From Hexactinellida sp. DTS-2022 (taxonomy: Eukaryota; Porifera; Hexactinellida), in assembly GCA_028753945.1 (NCBI GenBank), contig JAPNXP010000014.1, positions 2,108,001 to 2,172,000 on the forward strand: a DNA stretch of 64,000 bases. The letters are read 5' to 3'. A program made the position numbers and the translations under genes. The notes below the pieces were generated by a model. It worked only from the letters and a program-made list of their open reading frames with translations. It searched no databases and was not told the origin of the DNA. How positions within the stretch are numbered: position 1 is the first letter of the stretch; the number at the start of each line of letters is the position of its first letter. Shown here one piece after another: positions 56,868-64,000 of the stretch.

Positions 56868-57178
56868 TCAGTACGTGTCCGGGTCAATAGACAGTGCCCA
56901 GGTGTACTTAAGCCTAGCTTTATACTTCTTCCCCAGCTTCTCGTACGCCTTACCCGACGCCATGCACCAGAACCTAGCTGGGCGCTATCTTAACCAGCTC
57001 AAATAGGAAGTCGAGCGCCTCCTTCGGTCTGTTGAGGTCAAACATTATAATAGCCTTATGGTATAGCGGGATTGGGTTCTTGATGTCTAGTCGCTGGCTT
57101 GCTCTAGGAGCCACATATGATCTGTTGAGAGTGTCTGACCTTAGCCAGTCTGCTGCAGATAACGCAGCTACTGCTGTT
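56868..57178 (-). pseudogene. CDC27: TPR fragment, CDC27/APC3-like
   Basis: Minus strand, two frames. The upstream part reads 'SDTLNRSY', 'KNPIPLYHKAIIMFDLNRPK' and 'EALDFLFELVKIAP'; the downstream part, in another frame, reads 'GKAYEKLGKKYKARLKYTWA' and 'LSIDPDTY'. Order and spacing match two successive TPR repeats near the C-terminus of CDC27 (NPLCKFHRA..., GKVYKKLG..., SWAMDLDP). One frameshift separates the parts. It directly adjoins a 63-bp minisatellite. CDC27 is a scaffold TPR subunit of the anaphase-promoting complex; this piece is too short to be functional. Confidence 0.5.
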
Positions 57179-57185
57179 GATAGCA

Positions 57186-57480
57186 GTTGAAATACCATTC
57201 TCACATCATGGTTGCTAAGTTGATAGTATCGTAAAGCGTTAATTTGTGGTTGAAATACCATTCTCACTTCATGGTTGCTAAGTTGATAGTATCGTAAAGC
57301 GTTAATTTGTGGTTGAAATACCATTCTCACTTCATGGTTGCTAAGTTGATAGTATCGTAAAGCGTTAATTTGTGGCTGAAATACCATTCTCAAATTATGG
57401 TTGCTAAGTTGATAGTATCGTAAAGCGTTAATTTGTGGCTGAAATACCATTCTCAAATCATGGTTGCTAAGCTTGTACAA
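57186..57480 (-). repeat. 63-bp minisatellite encoding a 21-residue repeat
   Basis: About 4.7 copies, period exactly 63 bp ('gttgctaagttgatagtatc', 'gtaaagcgttaatttgtgg', 'ttgaaataccattctcac'). Because 63 is a multiple of three, the minus frame stays open as tandem 'LSNHxxRMVFQPQINALRYY' and runs on into the CDC27-like piece (ORF 56974-57675). Confidence 0.85.
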
Positions 57481-57675
57481 TAAAACGTCTATAATCCGAC
57501 AATTTGCTAATTTGACACTAAATCTCACAATGAGTGTCGGATTAATCAAGTTCTGCTGTATTATCGTAAACATTTCAGTCGTGCACAGAAAAAACGGCAC
57601 AAATTCATTCCCACTGATCATATTATCACATAAATAAATCGCAAAATTGAATAAGAAAATGGGTAGGCTATGCAA

Positions 57676-58994
57676 AATAGATTAATTGCTTATCATCTTA
57701 TCCGCCCAATGTTATTGATACCTCATAAATATAACAAGACTGGTAACAATTTCCCTGGATTGAAACTAAAAATTGTCTAAATTTGAGTGAGTCTTTCTTT
57801 GGTATGAGTGAGGATGGATCGCTTTCGGTACTAGTGAGATTAAGTCGAACTTAAGCTTGGCCGGCGGAAGGTCATAAAGTGGTCTAAGTAGTAAGTAGTA
57901 ACGTAAGAGTGGTCAAGCCATGGGTCTAAGTAGTAACGTAAGAGCGGTCAGGCCATGGCCTGAGCGGCCTAATCGCTTTCGCCGGCCCTGTTAAGATGAG
58001 TTAGAATAAGTCGATTGTTGTATGTGCGAAAGTAAATCGCTCTTGGGTAGTGGTAAGAGTGACACGCGCACGCGGTATAATGTGCGATAAATAGTTCGTT
58101 CTAGTTAACGAGTAATTCTCCTAGGTGGCGGTTAGTCACAATATCAAGGAAATTTGTGGCAAATAAATGATAATCTGAAGTGATTGAAAACGGCTGTTAG
58201 GTGAAAAGAGTGGAAACAAAACAATGGAAATAGATTAAATAAACTATAAATAGATGAACTGATATGCTATCTAGTCTTTTGTGGAATGAATATACCTGTA
58301 GTGAATGATATCAACTGTGTTATCAGCTCCTGATTGCGATTGGACGTGGAACAAGAGAACGAGTTGCCTTAGTCATTATACTTCTGTCGGTAGAGCGCCT
58401 GCCTACAGAGAGCTTTCACCCAAGTTTCACCTAAGCACGTGACAAATTTAATAATTGAGTTATAGTGTCACCTGATTTTGTGACCCCGGGCGGCACTATT
58501 TAGGAGCGGCATAAATTGTAGTCTAGTTTACGGCATAAAAGAGCAGACGATAATAATTATCTTTGATAATGATTGGAAACCAAACATTACATACCCTTTA
58601 ATATTAATGTCCACAAACTCAAAGACCACAATTAGATTGCTTCAATTCAATTCAATTTGATACATCCAGCACTAGCGGATCCAGAAATGTCGAAAAAAGG
58701 GGGGTCCAAAGAAATAATGCGAGCTTACCGCTGAAGATTTTCTACTTATATACACTCAGAAGTAATTTTAAACGATAATTTTTAAACGAGCCTTAAGTTG
58801 CATTTGTCAACAATTTGTTGAACGCAATAAGCTCCATCCCTTAGAGATATCTGTTCATCTGATTTCCCATTATTTTCTGGTTCAGTCTTTGCTAATTCAA
58901 ACGTTCCTATGCAGCTATGTAGTTCTCATAAGAATGTATATAATATAATATATTATTAATGATACTATTAAGCTTCTATACCCGTTAAGAGCTA
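57676..58994. other. Gene-free region with local repeats
   Basis: 57855-57993 has inverted 'ttaagcttggccggcg' / 'cgccggccctgttaa' arms around two copies of 'ggtctaagtagtaacgtaag'. A tRNA A-box-like 'ggtagagcgcctgcc' occurs at 58390 without a B box. 'ggggggtcc' near 58699 recalls the G-run elements. No coding region seen. Confidence 0.4.
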
Positions 58995-59440
58995 TCATAA
59001 AGAATAGTTTGGGGATCCCCAATAGTTTGTTTCGATTATCTGGCAAAGTGTGTGTAAACTTTCTTTAATGGAATTAATGGAATATCTTTTTCGGAACTGA
59101 AGAAATACCTTTAATGCTTTTCGCCTGTCGAACCTTTTTCTCCTCAACATATTTGCAACTTTCTTCACAACTTCGTTTACAAAGTCGGAAATTGCTTTTA
59201 CAAGTACATACAAATTAGGAAATAGTGTTATTTGTTTGGTGTTGGATTTATCTCCTGCTACAATTTTCAATAATTTAATATTGTCGCTAAATTCATAGAT
59301 TTGTTTATCTAATAAGTATTGCTCTGCGTTGAGTTTAGTACACCGTATAATTAGGTCTCGTATTTCACATAGTGCATCATAATATCACTTATTAGGTTCA
59401 GCTAGCAAATGAATCCCATCCAGTTCATATTTACTCAAGA
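58995..59440 (-). pseudogene. Unrecognised AT-rich gene remnant
   Basis: A minus-strand frame stays open from about 59440 to 58995 apart from one internal stop. Readable parts include 'SKYELDGIHLLAEPNK', 'EIRDLIIRCTKLNAEQYLLD', 'KQITLFPNLYVLVKAISDF' and 'LQFRKRYSINSIKES'. It is basic and helical, probably an exon or dead gene. A further 54-codon minus ORF with ATG at 59682 ('MATKMVEKTTLKSSDIITDV') lies just upstream and may belong to it. Family not recognised. Confidence 0.35.
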
Positions 59441-60150
59441 AACTTTCCTTGGGAGAGAAAAGAGTATCTTAAGAGTCTTAACTAGATAGTCTCTTGCTGT
59501 ATAAATTGATGTACAACCTGCATTTAATTATGTCGTATATTTTTTAGGATACAAAGGTTGACGTCGATGTCTTGTAACCTACCATCAATCTTGTTAGCTA
59601 ACTTCTTAATCTCATTGGTAGCAACATCGGTAATAATATCAGAACTTTTCAAAGTGGTTTTCTCAACCATTTTCGTAGCCATTAGAAGTACAGTAGCTAG
59701 TTAGTCAGTAGATGCTAGATACAAGGGAACTCTCGTTATAACGAAGTGCTTGGGACCTGTAAATCCCTTCGTTATATCCGGATAATCGTTCTAAGCGGAT
59801 AATAATTAATGCATTTAGTGCTCTGGGGAAAATTTGTGCAAAATCTATGGGAGTCTCTCAGTCTATGGAGAAAAAATATAATATAATGCAAACGTGAATT
59901 CCAAGCCAGCTGAAGCAAGCATTTCACTGAGATGGCCGAATTTACTAAATTTACTGTTAAATCTAATGTTAATATACATTATTAATACATAATTAGTCAC
60001 TACTCAAATGTTATAAACTTAAGCTGAAATTAAGGGCAGAACGATGATACAGTTCTTGGAAAACCAAAAATTACTGTCCAAAGGTCAAACGACCAAATTG
60101 AGACCCCAACAAGTGAAATATGTGGAAGAATGGGCCTGGATTTAATGATA

Positions 60151-60422
60151 TAGTGGAAGCTCGCAAACCGGGGGCACCTTGGCGTTTCTGAAAAATTGCC
60201 CACATTGGGAGAGTGCTCCGTTTTGCGAGCTTATCTACAAAGCTAAAAATAAAAATATGAAAACAAAGTAACAAATCAATGAAAAAGAGTGCCCCGGTTT
60301 GCGAGCTTTGCCCCGGTTCGAGAGGGAAATTTATATAGGACAAAACCAAATTCGTAAGTAACTGCCCGGGTTTGGGAGGTGCACCAGTTTGCGAGTGCCC
60401 CGGTTTGCGAGCTTCTACTGTA
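60151..60422. mobile_element. 272-bp MITE with 'gaagctcgcaaaccgg' ends
   Basis: Ends TAGTGGAAGCTCGCAAACCG and CGGTTTGCGAGCTTCTACTG are inverted; TA at both edges fits a Tc1/mariner-pogo type. Extra internal copies of 'gccccggtttgcgagc'. Confidence 0.65.
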
Positions 60423-61054
60423 TGTGAATATATTGCTAATGCACTAGATTTACTTACTTCTTGCGATGCGTTTTGAAATTATAAAGGGAAAACAAGTTTA
60501 AACAACCGATGAAATGCAATGTAATAATGCGTGCGTGTAATTGCATTAGAATTTACATACATACTTGTATTTGGGGTCGACTATCTTTAAATCCAGAGGG
60601 GAATAACACGATGAACTACAAAATGACATCAAGTGCAGCACTACAGCAGGAATTAAGTCTGAATATCGGAAAGGTAAAAACAACATAAATTATACAAACA
60701 TGATGTTCTTTTAAGTCAAGTATATTATTTTCTGTGTAAACAATGATTCCCTTCTTTGCTGCAACTAAATTTTTATCACTATATTTATGGCCTTGCTCGC
60801 AAAAAGAAATATCCGAATTGAGATTTATGGGTAGCATGATTCCTTGTGTAAGCTGTTCATTATAAATATTTGCTAAGCTCTTACTTAGTTTAAATGGAAT
60901 TGCTCAAGTAGATATTGTTGAATAATCAAGAACCTTCGAGAGTATTGGTATCTGATCTATGTATTCAGAAATAATCTTCTGTAAAGTTGACTTTTGCTTG
61001 CACATTCCGCTACAGTTATCGCAATATCACTTTCTATCTTTCTTTCATATAAAA

Positions 61055-61500
61055 TCAATGATATCCATTCCTAATGAGAAAGATTGTATTAGCATCTATT
61101 GTAAAATAGGTACTGTCTGCGTGTGATTTGGATTCTGCTAAAGCCAAACTTTGGAACTCTAAGCATATGTTATATGCTTGATAATGTAAGCATGAATTTA
61201 GGTGACAAGATAAACATATCTCCAAACTTGTTTCAATCAAAATCCTCTTCTTCGTTAACAATACTTCACCTAACATAGGAAAATAAAGTAATTAAACAAA
61301 TCACAGAAATTCAGTGAACTTGTTTACTTATAAAACCATTAGTGACATCAAAATCTGACATAAATATACAGAACAATCCTGCAAACGCCAGGCCTTCTGT
61401 TTGTCGGATAGAATATGTACATATTGGTCTAGTATTGGAATATTTAATATCAGCTCTCCTTGTGAACATATCTCAGTACTTTCTTCTTCTTTATGTTCTC
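61055..61500 (-). pseudogene. Unrecognised gene, internal exons (broken)
   Basis: Two likely exons, 61328-61500 (acceptor 'taattttag', donor GTAAAC) and about 61055-61269 (acceptor 'tcctatgttag'). They continue, in compatible phase, the first exon at 61790-62440. Readable segments: 'STEICSQGELILNIPILDQY', then in a shifted frame 'TEGLAFAGLFCIFMSDFDVT', then 'LLTKKRILIETSLEICLSCH' and 'CLEFQSLALAESKSHADSTY'. Not recognised. Confidence 0.4.
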
Positions 61501-61597
61501 CTAAAATTAAAAGTTAAGTAGTATTTCTTACTTCGATTATTTAATTAAACCCGAAAATCGAGCTTGTTAACTCAACCCCGTTGATTGGGCCAAGTAG

Positions 61598-61740
61598 ACT
61601 TGTATTAATCAACTTACATAATTATTCCTTGAAAAATGGTAAGCCAACCAATTTCATGGACTCATCAGGGGGGTAACCCTCTTGCTGAGTCCCTGAAATT
61701 GGAAGCACAGCAACCAGTTTCATACTGGGTCGTATGTTCA
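61598..61740. repeat. Imperfect hairpin
   Basis: 'aatttcatggactcatcagg' and 'ctgagtccctgaaatt' form arms around 'gggtaaccctcttg'. It lies in the intron between the first two exons of the unrecognised gene. Confidence 0.45.
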
Positions 61741-61789
61741 TATAACATTTGATCTACAATAAAATCAACACTCGAAATATCAAACTTAC

Positions 61790-62440
61790 TAGATGCAATT
61801 GCAAATTGCTGTTCAGATATTGTAGTCATATGTGTGGGTTTAGAAATATCAATTCTTCGATATAAAGGGTTGCTGGAGTAACGTCAAATTTCTCCTCAAC
61901 TAGTCTTCGTTTTCTCGGGTGGTTAACAGGGTTGCCAATTTTTTTAAGCCCAAAGCGTGATATTTTGTCCTTTTTGGAAAAAAAAGCGTGAGGAATATAG
62001 TATAAAGCGTGAGAAATTATTTTTCACTTCAGAAAGCAGTATAATAAGAGTTTATTTTGCCTCGCCCCTGAATTTTATGCTACCTATCTATTTTGATAAA
62101 TAATGCGAATAATGACTAAAAATCTAAAAAATTTAACATGAATAATTACTAATTATCTATTGTAATGCAAAATAATAAAATCTACTAATTCAAGACTAAG
62201 TACTAAAATAGTTCATACAATGCTCCTCGTTGTATTCTTTAGTAACTTTTTGTGACCTTATAATCAAATTGCTACTAGGTTTTTGACAATTTTACCATTT
62301 TATAATAAAGCGTGAGATTTCGAAACTAAGCGTGAGAGCGGGAGATTTAAAAAAAAAGCGTGAGATTCACGCCTAAAGCGTGAGAGTTGGCAACCCTGGT
62401 GGTTAATATCAAACGTTGAGGTAGAAAGTTTTTCAGCCAT
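61790..62440 (-). pseudogene. First exon of an unrecognised gene, split by a MITE
   Basis: ATG at 62440 gives 'MAEKLSTSTFDINH', and after the MITE (61927-62398) and one copy of its target duplication the frame continues 'PRKRRLVEEKFDVTPATLY'. One frame change later it reads 'RRIDISKPTHMTTISEQQFA' up to a GTAAGT donor at 61789. Without the MITE the exon is about 171 bp. KRR suggests a nuclear signal. Family not recognised. Confidence 0.45.
61927..62398. mobile_element. hAT-type MITE with perfect 8-bp target duplication
   Basis: Ends CAGGGTTGCCAA and TTGGCAACCCTG. Flanking GTGGTTAA at 61919-61926 and 62399-62406. The inside carries at least six 'aaagcgtgaga'-like direct repeats. It sits in a coding exon, so the insertion inactivates it unless spliced out. 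Confidence 0.85.
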
Positions 62441-62464
62441 TTTGATTTGTATCGATGTCAAATA

Positions 62465-63593
62465 CTACTTATGAATAGAAATACAGAAATTACATTTATT
62501 TAAATACTTTACGCGAATGAAATTAAAACATTTGACCATTCTGCACAGGGAGCGTCTACATGGGGGATGTGGCGAGCGATAGCTCACCCAGGAGAGCGGC
62601 AGGGAGACGGACAGATTTGTGTCCAGGTATTGTCCGGATAGACTTGAGCAGGTCAATAAGACACCGGCCTGTCGCAGGCAGTCCGTATTGAGCAGCATAG
62701 TGGGCCGAAGCAGCTCTATCAGGTAATGGGAACGCGTCTCGTTCTCGGACACAAGGGAATCCATCTGCGAGTATTGCTCACCAAGCAGGGCGGCAGGGGG
62801 CCGTATAGATTTTCATCCAGATATTGGGTGCAGAGAGGATAGTTATGAATGGGGAGTCTACGCGCTCTGGGGACGCCTGGCGGGCGGAGAAGGCCTCGGG
62901 CTCCAGCCGGTCAGAGTTCCGGAAGTCTTCAATAAACCGCTTGAGGGAACTGAGACCAGCCTGCCGCAGGCAGTCTGTGTTGAGCAGCATAGCGGTTCGA
63001 AGCAGCTCCATCAGGTAGTAGGGGCGCGCCTCGTTCCTCGACACCAGAGAAACCACATACGCGCATATGAGCATGATAGGATAGGTCATAGGTCATAGGA
63101 GAACGGGGAATCCCGCGGTCCTCCGTATGAGCGCGAACCGACAGCTGGCCGCTGCGCCGCAGAGACAGCAGGCGGCTCTCCGGGGGAGTCTGCTCGTAGC
63201 CGGGAGGCAGGGCCGGCAGCAGCAGATCCTCCCGAGCCGAACCCGCCCTGGTTAGCAATTTTTGGAGAGAGAACATCTGAAGTTAGGTCTCCTTGGAAAC
63301 TATAATCCAACAATGACCTGTTGAGGGGTGTGACGTTCTGATTAGATAGTGAAAAAGTTAGGCCCACTCAATTCGTATCTGATGGGTGAGGCCTGGGGCA
63401 TAGGAAGATTGTCAAGGTCCTCTGGACGCAGTACAGCTTTTTTTGGGTTCCTGAATAGCACTTTCTGATCAGTAAAGTTATACTGAAAATTGTGAATGAT
63501 TCCCCTCAATTTCACGTTCTTTTTGGAGAGATCTGATATGATATGATCTTTCTCTTTCAAGGCGAGACTCATTCTTTCAAATTGCAATTGCAT
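62465..63593 (-). pseudogene. Unrecognised gene with coiled-coil start and duplicated segment
   Basis: From ATG 63593 a coiled coil ('MQLQFERMSLALKEKDHIIS', 'LSKKNVKLRGII'), then 'LFRNPKKAVLRPEDLDNLP', then in another frame 'NRSLLDYSFQGDLTSDVLS', then GC-rich sequence encoding 'EDLLLPALPPGYEQTPPESR' (acceptor 'ttgctaaccag'). Two near copies of a segment follow: 'SRNEARPYYLMELLRTAMLL' with 'NTDCLRQAG' (about 62944-63060) and 'SENETRSHYLIELLRPTMLL' with 'NTDCLRQAG' (about 62672-62764). Frame changes separate several parts, so it is either multi-exon or decayed; I lean to decayed. GC content is well above its surroundings. Confidence 0.4.
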
Positions 63594-64000
63594 ATTCAGC
63601 TGATGTTCTTCGCTAGTTAGCCGTTAGCATTGTTCCTTTTAGGTGTGGAAGACTGCGGAGGGAAAGAAAAAGAAGGCACATAGGCCTGGTCGAATGTCGA
63701 GAGTGAACTTAGTAGACGGAGGATTCCGTGTCAGCAAAAAATTAAAAAAAGCTGATAGTTAGCATCTAGTGTTGCATAAATTACCAATTTACGGACAGGA
63801 CCAAACGACCTGAACAGGACTGGGACCGGTGTAAGCGCGCTTTGGGACCCCAGCGTTTTAGGCCCCAGAATTATCGAAACCTGCTACATGTATAATCTAA
63901 AATATTTCGGGGCTATGTCCCCTTACCCATGCCCTGGGTACTCTACTAATCCAGAGAATAAATAGGCACCTTCTCACCTAAATAGGTATGAAGTCATGCT
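63594..64000. other. No gene recognised to the right edge
   Basis: AT-rich sequence with short GA-rich stretch ('ggagggaaagaaaaagaagg', 63657). Nothing else supported. Confidence 0.4.

Noticed and set aside
56974-57675. 233-codon ORF as a confident membrane or repeat protein gene
   Set aside because: Its middle is a 63-bp minisatellite and its end a frame-broken TPR fragment; kept as a repeat and a pseudogene plus a finding instead.
58385-58450. tRNA-like sequence 'ggtagagcgcctgcc'
   Set aside because: Only an A-box-like stretch; no B box or cloverleaf could be made. At most a SINE relic.

Overview
The window is eukaryotic nuclear DNA, most likely from an invertebrate metazoan; a sponge or another early-branching animal would fit but cannot be proven from sequence. 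The evidence is AT-rich non-coding DNA, GT-AG introns, a vertebrate-type PARP14-like ADP-ribosyltransferase fold, fragments of conserved animal genes (UBA2, an M1 aminopeptidase, probably CDC27), a Mutator-like transposase with a PHD finger, and dense hAT, mariner and Helitron-like elements. No prokaryotic operon, rRNA, tRNA or CRISPR array is seen.

Region 1 (1-775) is the left flank. It holds the N-terminal part of an unrecognised minus-strand ORF that runs off the window edge.

Region 2 (776-40049) is a head-to-tail tandem array of eight near-identical units. Each unit carries, on the minus strand, a small coiled-coil gene followed by most of a PARP-type mono-ADP-ribosyltransferase gene. 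The unit phase is such that the catalytic exon of one gene lies in the next unit to the left. Three unit types occur: A (5128 bp), B (4758 bp, about 370 bp lost from the third coding exon) and C (5493 bp, longer coiled-coil gene and a different 5' end for the PARP gene). The order from left to right is A, A, B, C, B, C, C, B-derived. Four PARP genes look whole; three are broken by the exon deletion. The leftmost gene has lost its catalytic exon to the array edge, and the rightmost catalytic exon is an orphan. A 142-bp element with two adjacent perfect hairpins recurs 12 times. It precedes the coiled-coil gene in every unit that has one, and the PARP gene in the A and B units.

Region 3 (40050-48920) is gene-poor DNA full of nested short transposons: a large nested inverted-repeat structure (43010-45546), hAT and mariner MITEs, Helitron-like elements, G-run elements and minisatellites.

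Region 4 (48921-57480) carries decayed minus-strand pieces of housekeeping genes: UBA2 (two exons), a puromycin-sensitive-type M1 aminopeptidase (two exons) and a CDC27/APC3-like TPR piece. They lie among Helitron-like copies, and the region also holds an intact 768-codon Mutator-like transposase (53970-56276).

Region 5 (57481-64000) is AT-rich, with remnants of unrecognised minus-strand genes. The first exon of one is split by a hAT-type MITE with a perfect 8-bp target duplication. At the right edge is an unrecognised gene with a local tandem duplication.

The common theme is recombination: unequal exchange and gene conversion shaping a multicopy mono-ART locus, next to a region rich in mobile elements and decayed gene pieces.
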